A stretch of 64,000 nt of DNA from Rhodocyclales bacterium (lineage in GTDB: Bacteria > Pseudomonadota > Gammaproteobacteria > Burkholderiales > Rhodocyclaceae), in NCBI GenBank assembly GCA_016235165.1, contig JACRLX010000050.1, positions 1-64,000 of the forward strand. The letters run 5' to 3'. Both the position numbers and the translations under genes were made by a program. Below the pieces are notes generated by a model that worked only from the letters and a program-made list of their open reading frames with translations, ran no database searches and was not told the DNA's origin. This document shows, piece by piece, positions 40,237 to 49,024 of this stretch (positions are counted from its first letter, which is position 1; each line of letters opens with the position of its first letter).

Positions 40237-40836
40237 TCAGCGTGCGGTCAGCAGGCGCCGCAGGTCGGCGGTGATCTCGGCCGCCGAGAGCGAGTCCGAC
40301 AGGCGCAAGCGCAGGTGCCCGGCCGGGTCGTAGGCGTAAATGAAGACGGCATGGTCGATGTGGTAGCCGTCGGGTGAATTGCCCGGCACCTTGCGGTAGT
40401 AAACGCGGAAGTCGAGCGCCAGCTGCGGCGTGGCCTGGGGCGTGGCGTACAGGCCGAGGAAGGTGGGATGGAAGTTGCTCACGTAGTCCTTGAGCGCGGA
40501 AGGCGTGTCGCGCTCCGGGTCGAGGCTGACGAACAGCACCTGCACGCCCTGGCCCTCCTTGCCCAGCAGTTGCATCACCTCGGCCAGGCGCGCCAGCGTG
40601 GTCGGGCAATAGTTCGGGCATTGCAGGTAACCGAAGAACAGCAGCACGGCCTTGCCGCGAAAGTCGGCCAGACGGCGACTGCGGCCGTCGTGGTCGGTGA
40701 GCGCGAAGTCGCGCGCATAGCCGCCGGTGGCGCCGAGCGACGTGCCGTTGAAGCCGGCCGCGGCCGCGCCCGTGGCGAACAACAGGGCGGCAAGCAGGAT
40801 GGGCAGGATGGGCAGGATGGCGGGCGGGCGGCGCAC
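40237..40836 (-). CDS. SCO1/SenC copper chaperone for cytochrome oxidase
   Basis: A 199-residue SCO-family thioredoxin-fold protein that delivers copper to the CuA site of subunit II. The copper motif is GYLQCPNYCPTT (CxxxC, about residue 75) and the distal His ligand is in GYHIDHAVF. An N-terminal signal anchor is present. Its hydrophobic core (ILPILPILLAALL) is encoded by three 9-base tandem repeats at 40795-40821. The start is GTG at 40836. It lies some 7 kb from the oxidase genes it should serve. Confidence 0.9.
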   Translation of the reverse strand: MRRPPAILPILPILLAALLFATGAAAAGFNGTSLGATGGYARDFALTDHDGRSRRLADFRGKAVLLFFGYLQCPNYCPTTLARLAEVMQLLGKEGQGVQVLFVSLDPERDTPSALKDYVSNFHPTFLGLYATPQATPQLALDFRVYYRKVPGNSPDGYHIDHAVFIYAYDPAGHLRLRLSDSLSAAEITADLRRLLTAR

Positions 40837-40880
40837 GGCGCGAGCTTAGCGCATCGCCGTGTCGCCAGCGCCGACTTGCC

Positions 40881-40886
40881 TATAAT
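40881..40886 (+). promoter_or_regulatory. -10 box (TATAAT) before the secreted-protein genes
   Basis: A perfect TATAAT lies 54 bases before the ATG at 40941, in the gap divergent from the SCO gene. The position expected for the -35 (CGTGTC) is poor, so an activator or an extended element may be needed. It would drive 40941-42577 and perhaps the multicopper oxidase. Confidence 0.4.
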
Positions 40887-40940
40887 CGACCGAAAAGGCT
40901 GGCACAATGACCGGCATCAAGAACGGAGGGGATGCGAGCG

Positions 40941-41807
40941 ATGCCCAGATCGCGCGTGGCGGTTGCAGTCCTTTGGCTCTCGCTGGCCTGGCCGGCGATG
41001 GCGCAAACGGCGGCCGACCCCGAGCAGCAGCGCCGGCTCGCCGAGCAGAAGCTCAAGCTGGTCGAGATGCTGGTCAATGCGCCGGCCGCCAAGGCTGCTG
41101 CGGCGAGCAAGGATGGCGAAAGCGCGGCGCTCATCGAACGTGGCCGCAGCCTGCTGGCCGTGGCGCGCGAGGCGCTTGCCGCGCAGCGCTACCCCGAAGC
41201 CGCCGGCGCCCTCGACGAAGCCCTGCGCAACGTCTCCAAGGCCAACAGCCGCAATGCCGGCGGGCTTTCCGACAGCGTGCAGAAGCAGCGCCTGCAGGAC
41301 ATGGGCGAACAGGTGACGACTTATCGCGCGTCCCTGGTCGAGCTAGGCAAGCATCCGCAGAAGGGCGCCGAGGCGCAGTCCTCGCTGGGCCGCGTCGATG
41401 CCCTGGCCGAGGAGGCGAAGCGCCTGGCCGCCGCCGGACGCCTGGGCGACGCCAACAAGAAGATGGCGGAGTCCTACAAGCTGGCGGTGGAGGAAATCTC
41501 GCGCCTGCGCGCCGGCGAGGTGGTGACCCTGTCGCTCAAGTTCAACTCGCCGGCCGAGGAATTCGCCTACGAGCAGAAGCGCGTCCAGTCCAACGAGATC
41601 CTGGTGAACATGATGATCGCCGACGGCCGTGCCGACGGCGACAGGCGACGCCTGGTCGACGGCTTCGTGCAGGAAGCCGGGCGCCTCAAGTCGGAAGCCG
41701 CCGGCCATGCCATGAACAGCAAGCACAAGGAGGCCGTCGAAGCGATGGAGAAGGCCTTCGTCCAACTCAACCGCGCCCTGCAAAGCATGGGCGTGCCGGC
41801 CTTCTAG
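40941..41807 (+). CDS. Secreted helical protein of unknown function
   Basis: A 288-residue protein. A signal peptide (VAVAVLWLSLAWPAMAQ) leads to an almost wholly helical, Ala/Lys/Glu-rich mature chain with coiled-coil character (EQQRRLAEQKLKLVEML; AEEAKRLAAAGRLGDANKK). No catalytic motif is recognised. An ATG nine bases earlier sits too close to the GGAGGGG ribosome site, so the start at 40941 is preferred. The next gene, also secreted and helical, starts nine bases after the stop, suggesting a functional pair. Confidence 0.65.
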   Translation: MPRSRVAVAVLWLSLAWPAMAQTAADPEQQRRLAEQKLKLVEMLVNAPAAKAAAASKDGESAALIERGRSLLAVAREALAAQRYPEAAGALDEALRNVSKANSRNAGGLSDSVQKQRLQDMGEQVTTYRASLVELGKHPQKGAEAQSSLGRVDALAEEAKRLAAAGRLGDANKKMAESYKLAVEEISRLRAGEVVTLSLKFNSPAEEFAYEQKRVQSNEILVNMMIADGRADGDRRRLVDGFVQEAGRLKSEAAGHAMNSKHKEAVEAMEKAFVQLNRALQSMGVPAF

Positions 41808-41815
41808 GAGCGACG

Positions 41816-42577
41816 ATGCGGCGATTCCTGATGCGTTTCCTCGCCTTGCTGCTGGCCGTGATCGGTGCTGCCCTGGCGCAGGGCAGCGACCCGGAAGCGA
41901 TCAACCTCGCCGGCCAGCAGCGCATGCTCTCGCAGCGCATCGTCAAGTCCTGGGTACAGATCGGGCTGAATGTGCAGCCGGCAATTTCCAAGCGCCAGCT
42001 CGACGAGTCGATACGCGGTTTCGAGCAGAATCTGCGCGTGCTGGAGCCGATGATCAGCAGCGCCGAGGGGCGCAATGCGCTGGGCGGCCTGCACCTGGCC
42101 TGGGCGCCGCTGCGCACGGCGGTGACGGGCGTGATCCGCCAGGCCGACGCGGCGCTGGTCGACGCCCGCGCCGAGGATGTGCTGATCGCCGCCGAGCGCC
42201 TGGCCCGCGTGTTGCAGGACCAGGCCGCGGCCCCGGCCAGCCGCTGGGTCAATCTTTCCGGCCGGCAGCGCATGCTGTCGCAGCGCCTGGTCAAGGTGTA
42301 CATGCTGCGCCAGTGGGGCGTGGACAACGCCCGCCTGCGCGACGAGCTCGAATCGGTGCAGAACGAGTTTTCGGGGGCGCTGGCCAACATGCAGCAGCGT
42401 GCCGGCAACTCGGCGGCGGTGACGGAAGAACTCGACAAGCTGGCCCTGCAATGGGAATGGCTGCGCACCGCGCTGGCCACCGAGGGCGCCGAATCCTTTC
42501 GCCTGATCCTCGCCGAAGGCGGCGATGCCGTGCTGGAACTGGCGCAAGAGGTCACGCGCCTCTACCAGCAGCCCTGA
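41816..42577 (+). CDS. Secreted PilJ-type (type IV pili MCP N-terminal) domain protein
   Basis: A 253-residue protein with a signal peptide (MRFLALLLAVIGAALAQG) and two copies of the PilJ/NarX-like helical sensor motif: NLAGQQRMLSQRIVKSW at about residues 30-46 and NLSGRQRMLSQRLVKVY at about 145-161. In NarX and PilJ such modules sense ligands outside the membrane. Here there is no transmembrane anchor or output domain, so it may be a soluble periplasmic binding partner. It follows the secreted helical protein by eight bases. Confidence 0.75.
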   Translation: MRRFLMRFLALLLAVIGAALAQGSDPEAINLAGQQRMLSQRIVKSWVQIGLNVQPAISKRQLDESIRGFEQNLRVLEPMISSAEGRNALGGLHLAWAPLRTAVTGVIRQADAALVDARAEDVLIAAERLARVLQDQAAAPASRWVNLSGRQRMLSQRLVKVYMLRQWGVDNARLRDELESVQNEFSGALANMQQRAGNSAAVTEELDKLALQWEWLRTALATEGAESFRLILAEGGDAVLELAQEVTRLYQQP

Positions 42578-42589
42578 CTGGAGACCACG

Positions 42590-44026
42590 ATGCCCATCCA
42601 TCGCCGCGAATTCCTCCAGTCTGCCGCCGCGCTCGGTGCCGCGCTGGCCCTGCCCGCCGCTGCCGCGCCGGCGCGCAAGGAAAGCCGGTACGAGCTGATC
42701 CCGTCCGAATTCAAGGTCCAGCTCGACCCGGCCAATCCGCAACGCAGCACGGTGTGGAGCTACAACGAGCAGTTTCCCGGCCCGCTGCTGCGCTTCAGGC
42801 GCGGCGAGCGGGCGCACATCGCCGTGCAGAACCGGCTGGCGCAGGACACCACGGTGCACTGGCACGGTCTGCGCGTGCCCAACGGCATGGACGGCGTGCC
42901 CGGCGTGACCCAACTGCCGATCGCCAGCGGCGGGCGTTTCGATTACCGTTTCGACATCAAGGATTCCGGCACCTTTTGGTATCACCCGCACCAGGCCAGC
43001 TTCGAGCAGGTGCCGCGCGGGCTGTATGGCGCGCTGATCGTCGAGGAGGACAAGCCGCCCAAGGTCGATCGCGACGAGGTCTGGCTGCTGTCCGACATCA
43101 GGCTCGACGAGCAGCGCCAGCAGGTCGAGGACTTCGGCCGCATTCTCGACCTGGCCAACGACGGCCGGCGCGGCAACCAGCTGCTGGTGAATGGCCTCGC
43201 CGCCGGACCGGATCGCCGCATCGACGTGCGTGCGGGCGAACGCCTGCGCCTGCGCCTGATCAACGCCGCCTCGGCGCGCTTCTTCCGCGTGGTGCTCGAA
43301 GGTCATGCCGCCAGCATCGTGGCCTGGGATGGCCAGGGCGTGACGCCGCATGCGGCGCCCACCGACGGCATCGTGCTCGGCCCCGGCATGCGCGTGGACC
43401 TGATCATCGACTGCATGCAAAGGCCCGGCGCGCGCTTCGAGATCCGCGAAGCCGGGCGACCCAAGCTGTCTACCATGGTGCTCGGTGTGATTGCCTACTC
43501 GACGCAGGCGCCGCTGCGTTCGGCGCCGCTGACGACCTCGATCGCGGTGCCGCCCAACGCCCTGCCCGAACCCGACCTGGACAAGGCCAGCGACCACTAC
43601 ATCATGTTCCAGGGCGGCATGCGCGGTTCGCCGACCATCGGCCTGATCGATGGCAAGCCTTCGCGCATCCAGGACATCATGGCCAAGCAGGGCCTGGCCT
43701 GGACCATGAACTACAACGCCCAGCACGAGCACGCGCTGATGCATGAGCCCTTGCTGAACCTTTCCCGTGGCGAGCACGTGATCCTGCATATGGTGAACGA
43801 AACCGATTTCGTCCATCCCATGCACCTGCATGGCCATTTCTTCCGCGTGCTGGCGGTGAACGGGGCGGCCAACGCCCTGCGCGAGTGGCGCGACACGGTG
43901 ATCATGGCGCCGCGGTCGAGCCTCGACGTCGCCTTCGTCGCCGAAAATCCCGGCGAATGGATGTACCACTGCCACATCCTCGACCACGCCGCCGGCGGCA
44001 TGATGGGGACCATCGTCGTCGAATAG
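42590..44026 (+). CDS. Tat-exported multicopper oxidase
   Basis: A 478-residue three-domain multicopper oxidase (laccase/CopA/CueO type). A Tat signal HRREFLQSAAALGAALAL opens the protein. All four copper motifs are intact: HWHGLRVPNG, YHPHQAS, HPMHLHGHFF and the C-terminal HCHILDHAAGGMM, whose last Met would be the type 1 copper axial ligand. It probably acts in the periplasm on cuprous ions or phenolics. It starts 12 bases after the PilJ-like gene. A link to copper handling with the nearby SCO protein is inference. Confidence 0.9.
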   Translation: MPIHRREFLQSAAALGAALALPAAAAPARKESRYELIPSEFKVQLDPANPQRSTVWSYNEQFPGPLLRFRRGERAHIAVQNRLAQDTTVHWHGLRVPNGMDGVPGVTQLPIASGGRFDYRFDIKDSGTFWYHPHQASFEQVPRGLYGALIVEEDKPPKVDRDEVWLLSDIRLDEQRQQVEDFGRILDLANDGRRGNQLLVNGLAAGPDRRIDVRAGERLRLRLINAASARFFRVVLEGHAASIVAWDGQGVTPHAAPTDGIVLGPGMRVDLIIDCMQRPGARFEIREAGRPKLSTMVLGVIAYSTQAPLRSAPLTTSIAVPPNALPEPDLDKASDHYIMFQGGMRGSPTIGLIDGKPSRIQDIMAKQGLAWTMNYNAQHEHALMHEPLLNLSRGEHVILHMVNETDFVHPMHLHGHFFRVLAVNGAANALREWRDTVIMAPRSSLDVAFVAENPGEWMYHCHILDHAAGGMMGTIVVE

Positions 44027-44090
44027 GCGTCGGCCTGTAGAATTCGCACGCCGATCGCCTGCCGCATCGGTCACGAGGAGCCCACCGTAA

Positions 44091-45374
<1,284 letters not shown>

Positions 45375-45380
45375 GAAGGG

Positions 45381-45422
45381 CTAAATCATGATGCGGGTGA
45401 TGTTTCCCGCATCATGATTTAG
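45381..45422. terminator. Bidirectional hairpin terminator between kinase and FHA genes
   Basis: A perfect 17-base-pair stem (CTAAATCATGATGCGGG with CCCGCATCATGATTTAG) and an 8-base loop lies between convergent genes and overlaps the FHA gene stop codon. Each arm ends in an A/T-rich foot (CTAAATC on one strand, GATTTAG on the other), so it could terminate in either direction, though a classic U-run is short. Confidence 0.75.
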
Positions 45423-46315
45423 CGGCCGATCCTGGCGTCGAGGAAGGCCTTGATCTCGAGGAACTTGTCTTCCTCGCGCTTGACGAACTCGACGGTGCAA
45501 TCGTCCAGCCCCGCCAGCTTGAAGCCTTCCTTCGATTCCGGCAGGACGATGGTGATATGGCCCGCCAGCAGGGTGCTGGCCGGCTTGAGCTGGACGGAGG
45601 CAACCTGGTCGATGGGAATGTACTTGTCGCCCTTGATGCCTTCCAGCAGGTCGCCCTTGAGGCTTTGCAACAGCACCTTCATGCCCATCTTGCGCTTGAT
45701 CACGACTTCCTTGTCATAGACTTCGAGGCGGTCGCCGGTTTTCGACTCGGCGCTGATCAGGGCACCGGGAGTGGTGGCATAGCCCAGCTTGCAGGAAGGA
45801 CATCTGTCTTCCGCCGCCTTGGCGTCCTTGGGCAAGCGCTTGTAACCGCAGTGTGGGCATTCACCTGCCGCCACGGGGCCCTTGGCGGCCGCCGGTTCCG
45901 GTGTCGGCTTGGCCTGGGCCGTCGCGGCCGGCTTGCCGGCGTTCGCCGCCGACGCGGTTGCCGGCGCCGGCGTTGCCGCCTGCGTCCTGGCCTTGTTTTG
46001 CGCCGGGCCAGGGCTGCCGCGTCCGCTGTCGTCCTCGACGAAGCGAAGCTGGCAGTTGCCCACCGAAATCACGTCCTCGTCGCTCAACAGCAGTTTGGTG
46101 ATTTTTCGTTCATGGACAAAGGTGCCATTCGCGCTGCCGAGATCCTCGATGACATAGAGGTCGCCGCAACGCGTGATGACGGCGTGTTCGTTGTCGGCGT
46201 TGGCGTTTTCGAGCGGGATCTCGTTGGATGCCCTGCTGCCGATGACCATCCGGTCCTTGTTGACCGGGAACTCCCCGAGCACCCGCCCGCTCGTGCTGAC
46301 TACCAGATTCGGCAT
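45419..46315 (-). CDS. FHA-domain protein with zinc ribbon and PH-like domain
   Basis: A 298-residue protein. The FHA phosphothreonine-binding domain (1-95) has VIGSRASNEIPLENANAD and EDLGSANGTFVHERK. An Ala/Pro/Thr-rich linker (about 100-150) precedes a zinc ribbon (CPHCGYKRLPK ... CPSCKLGYA) and a C-terminal region resembling bacterial PH domains (YIPIDQVASVQLKP). The start at 46315 has GGGGAAAG upstream; an upstream in-frame extension was rejected. The gene is convergent with the Ser/Thr kinase, its likely upstream enzyme. Confidence 0.82.
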   Translation of the reverse strand: MPNLVVSTSGRVLGEFPVNKDRMVIGSRASNEIPLENANADNEHAVITRCGDLYVIEDLGSANGTFVHERKITKLLLSDEDVISVGNCQLRFVEDDSGRGSPGPAQNKARTQAATPAPATASAANAGKPAATAQAKPTPEPAAAKGPVAAGECPHCGYKRLPKDAKAAEDRCPSCKLGYATTPGALISAESKTGDRLEVYDKEVVIKRKMGMKVLLQSLKGDLLEGIKGDKYIPIDQVASVQLKPASTLLAGHITIVLPESKEGFKLAGLDDCTVEFVKREEDKFLEIKAFLDARIGR

Positions 46316-46414
46316 GCCGCTTTCCCCAAAGATGTGATTTCCGATGGGGCAAGCATAGCGCAATGACAGGCCACGCGGCGAGTCGGCGCTGGCACTGCGG
46401 CGAAAGGATGCCGC

Positions 46415-47146
46415 TCAGCCGGGTTTCAGGTTCAGAAGGCCGTACAGGCCCGCGGCCAGCAGCGCGAAGATGAACCATTGCACGGCGTAGGCCTGATGGC
46501 GATCGGCCTTGGACATGGTTTGCGTCCGGTCACGGATCAGGACGTCCGTTGCCGCCGGGTCGAGGCGCAGGACCACGGGCAGCAGGCGCATGCCTGGATC
46601 GAGCGGGATGCTCGCCAGGTCCAGGCGCTGTATCCGCATTCGCCCGCCGGGCAGGAATTCGACGTCATTGCGCGCGCCGACACCGGCCGGCGGCAGCGGC
46701 GTCAGCCTGCCGCGCAAGGTGGCTGCATCCGGTGGGGGGGGGAGGTCCGGAATGCTTGCGCGATCGGGACCGGCGGCGATCCAGCCGCGATCGACCAGCA
46801 GGGCGCAAGTGCAACCGGCCGGATGCAGTACGCCGAATACCAGGTAGCCGACCCGACCGGCGACCGTCTGGTTGTCCAGCAGCACCACGGGTCGCGCCTG
46901 CCATTTGCCGCTGACGGTCGCCGACCGCCACAGCAGCGAATCGACAGGCTCCGCGCCCATGCGGTCGAGGTCGACCGGCGGCAGTTGTCTGCGTTCGGCG
47001 GTAGTTGCCTGCCGCGCCCGCGCGTCCGCGGCACGTTGCAGTTGCCAGAAGCCGAGTTCGGTGAACAGCGCTATCGCCAACAGGGCCGCAAGGCCGGGAA
47101 CGAGCCCCTCGGCAAACCTCCGGCGACCGGGAATCAGCCCCAGCAT
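46415..47146 (-). CDS. SURF1-family cytochrome oxidase assembly protein
   Basis: A 243-residue inner-membrane assembly factor for haem-copper oxidase. TM1 (about 14-35) leads into the SURF1 signature FTELGFWQLQRAADA. A periplasmic domain holds VLLDNQTVAGRVGYLV and LLVDRGWIAAG, and the C-terminal helix follows YAVQWFIFALLAAGLYG. The start at 47146 gives the normal N-terminus. It is divergent from the DUF2909 gene. Confidence 0.9.
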   Translation of the reverse strand: MLGLIPGRRRFAEGLVPGLAALLAIALFTELGFWQLQRAADARARQATTAERRQLPPVDLDRMGAEPVDSLLWRSATVSGKWQARPVVLLDNQTVAGRVGYLVFGVLHPAGCTCALLVDRGWIAAGPDRASIPDLPPPPDAATLRGRLTPLPPAGVGARNDVEFLPGGRMRIQRLDLASIPLDPGMRLLPVVLRLDPAATDVLIRDRTQTMSKADRHQAYAVQWFIFALLAAGLYGLLNLKPG

Positions 47147-47196
47147 GGCAGGTGGCGAACTATACTGGGCCTGTCGCACACACGTCGGGGACGAAC

Positions 47197-47418
47197 ATGC
47201 AGACGGCATTGTGGGTCAAGCTCGTCATCGTGGTCGCACTGCTGGCCATCGTCTTCAGCCTGGGCGTGGCCTTGTGGCGCCTGGTCAGCGATCGCGGTGA
47301 TTCGGAACGCGCGGTCAAGGCGCTGAGCTTCCGCATCGGCCTGTCGATCGTGCTGTTCGTCCTGCTGCTGCTGGGCATGCTCAGCGGTGTCGTGGTACCC
47401 CATGGCGTGGTTCCATAG
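47197..47418 (+). CDS. DUF2909 twin-transmembrane protein
   Basis: A 73-residue protein with two transmembrane helices (KLVIVVALLAIVFSLGVALW and GLSIVLFVLLLLGMLSGVV) separated by a basic loop SDRGDSERAVKALSFR. This matches the small DUF2909 family that accompanies cytochrome oxidase genes in betaproteobacteria. GGGG lies upstream of the ATG at 47197. It is on the opposite strand to the oxidase operon and converges with ctaE. Confidence 0.8.
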   Translation: MQTALWVKLVIVVALLAIVFSLGVALWRLVSDRGDSERAVKALSFRIGLSIVLFVLLLLGMLSGVVVPHGVVP

Positions 47419-47430
47419 ACAGGGCGCCGC

Positions 47431-48309
47431 CTACAACAGGTAGACGGTGACGAAGAGGCCCAGCCAGACCACGTCGACGAAGTGCCAGTACCAGGACGCG
47501 GCCTCGAAGGCGAAGTGGTGGGTCGGCGTGAAGTGGCCGCGCCGCGAGCGCGCCAGCACCACGCTGAGCATGATCGCGCCGATCAGCACATGGGCGCCGT
47601 GGAAGCCGGTCAGCATGAAGAAGGTCGAGCCGTAGATGCCTGAGGTCAGGCGCAGGTTCATCAAGGTGTAGGCGTCCCAGTATTCGTGCGCCTGCAGGCC
47701 GAGGAACAGCGCGCCCAGCCCTACCGTCAGCCACAGGCCGCGCACCAACTGCCTGCGATTGCCCGCCTTGAGGCCCCAGTGTGCCCAGGTCACGGTGGCG
47801 CCCGAGCTGAGCAGGATCAGGGTATTCACGGCGGGCAGGCCGGCGGCGGCCATCGCCTGTTTGGCCACCGTGAACTGGCCGGCGTCGGGCAGTTGCAGCA
47901 GCGGCCAGGTGGCAACGAAGGAAGGCCACAGGAATTCGTGCGCCAGGGCCTTGTCGCCGCTGCCGCCGAGCCAGGGCACGGCGAACTGGCGCACGTAGAA
48001 CAGCGCGCCGAAAAAGGCGGCGAAGAACATCACCTCGGAGAGGATGAACCAGGCCATGCCCCAGCGGAAACTCACGTCGACCTGGTCGTTGTAGCGCCCG
48101 CCCTGGCTTTCGCCGATGACGGCGCCGAACCAGCCGCAGAGCATGATGACGAAGACGACGAAGCCGATGCCCATGCCGAAGCTGCCGAGGCCGAGGTGGC
48201 CGCTGAGCGCCAGGGCGCTGCCCCCGGTAAGGGCAAACAGGCCGAGCGAGCCGACCAGCGGCCAATGGCTCGATGCGGGGACGTAGTAGTGCGAGACGCT
48301 GGTGTTCAT
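47431..48309 (-). CDS. ctaE: Cytochrome c oxidase subunit III
   Basis: A 292-residue membrane subunit III with seven helices. Landmarks are FRWGMAWFILSEVMFFAAFFG, the LGLQAHEYWDA loop, FFMLTGFHGAHVLIG and the C-terminal FEAASWYWHFVDVVWLGLF. It begins MNTSVSHYYVPASSHWP and overlaps ctaG by four bases. Confidence 0.96.
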   Translation of the reverse strand: MNTSVSHYYVPASSHWPLVGSLGLFALTGGSALALSGHLGLGSFGMGIGFVVFVIMLCGWFGAVIGESQGGRYNDQVDVSFRWGMAWFILSEVMFFAAFFGALFYVRQFAVPWLGGSGDKALAHEFLWPSFVATWPLLQLPDAGQFTVAKQAMAAAGLPAVNTLILLSSGATVTWAHWGLKAGNRRQLVRGLWLTVGLGALFLGLQAHEYWDAYTLMNLRLTSGIYGSTFFMLTGFHGAHVLIGAIMLSVVLARSRRGHFTPTHHFAFEAASWYWHFVDVVWLGLFVTVYLL

Positions 48310-48899
48310 GACGGTACCTCGTGCCGGATGCCGGCGGCGGTGATGCGGCCGCCGGGCAGTTCGAAAAAGGTGTAGGACAGGGTCAGCGTGGCGATTCCAG
48401 GCGGCAGGCCGGTATCGACCTGGAACTGCACCGGCAGCTTGAGCGTCTGGCCCGGTGCCAGCGGCTGGCGCGAGAAACAGAAGCACTCGATCTTGCGGAA
48501 ATGGGCCGCAGCCTGGCCCGGCGTGACGCTGGGCACGGCCTGGCCGATGATTTCGCGGCGACTCCGGTTGCGCGCCTCGTACTGCGCCACCACCATCTCG
48601 CCGGGATGGACGCGCAGGCTGGCCACCTCGGGGCGGAAATCCCAGGGCAGGTCGGCGCTGGTATTGGCCGCGAACTCGACCGTCACCCAGCGCGAGCGGT
48701 CGATGCCCTGCGTCGCCGCCCGGCCCAGGTCGATGCGTGCCGTGGTGCCGTTGAAGCCGGTGTACTCGCAGAACACCCGGTAGATCGGCACCAGCAGGTA
48801 GCCGAAGCCGACCATCAGCAGGGCGCCCAGCGCCAACTGCCAGGCCAGGCGGCGATTGTCGGCGGCAAGATCGGCAACGCTTTGCGGCACGGTGTTCAT
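48306..48899 (-). CDS. ctaG: CtaG/Cox11 copper-delivery assembly protein
   Basis: A 197-residue Cox11-family protein that inserts CuB into subunit I. One TM helix (about 20-42) is followed by FCEYTGFNGTT and the copper-binding FRKIECFCFSRQPLAPGQT (CxC). The C-terminal LTLSYTFFEL is typical. The start at 48899 overlaps the stop of the upstream 42-residue gene. It lies between subunits I and III, the usual place. Confidence 0.94.
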   Translation of the reverse strand: MNTVPQSVADLAADNRRLAWQLALGALLMVGFGYLLVPIYRVFCEYTGFNGTTARIDLGRAATQGIDRSRWVTVEFAANTSADLPWDFRPEVASLRVHPGEMVVAQYEARNRSRREIIGQAVPSVTPGQAAAHFRKIECFCFSRQPLAPGQTLKLPVQFQVDTGLPPGIATLTLSYTFFELPGGRITAAGIRHEVPS

Positions 48900-49024
48900 C
48901 GCCACAGGTGGTTCAGATACACCGCGAGATAGAAAGCCAGCGCCAGGCCCGCCAGCGCCAGGCCGGTACGGGCGTTGGGCGACAGGCCAGGAGTCTCGCG
49001 GCGGTCGGGCGGCGCGTTGTGCAT
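48896..49024 (-). CDS. Cytochrome oxidase small assembly protein (42 residues)
   Basis: A 42-residue protein: a short polar N-terminus (MHNAPPDRRETPGLSPNART) and one transmembrane helix (GLALAGLALAFYLAVYL). Its ATG overlaps the ctaD stop and its stop overlaps the ctaG ATG, both as ATGA. Tiny single-helix proteins in this slot of betaproteobacterial oxidase operons are annotated as small assembly proteins. Confidence 0.7.
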   Translation of the reverse strand: MHNAPPDRRETPGLSPNARTGLALAGLALAFYLAVYLNHLWR

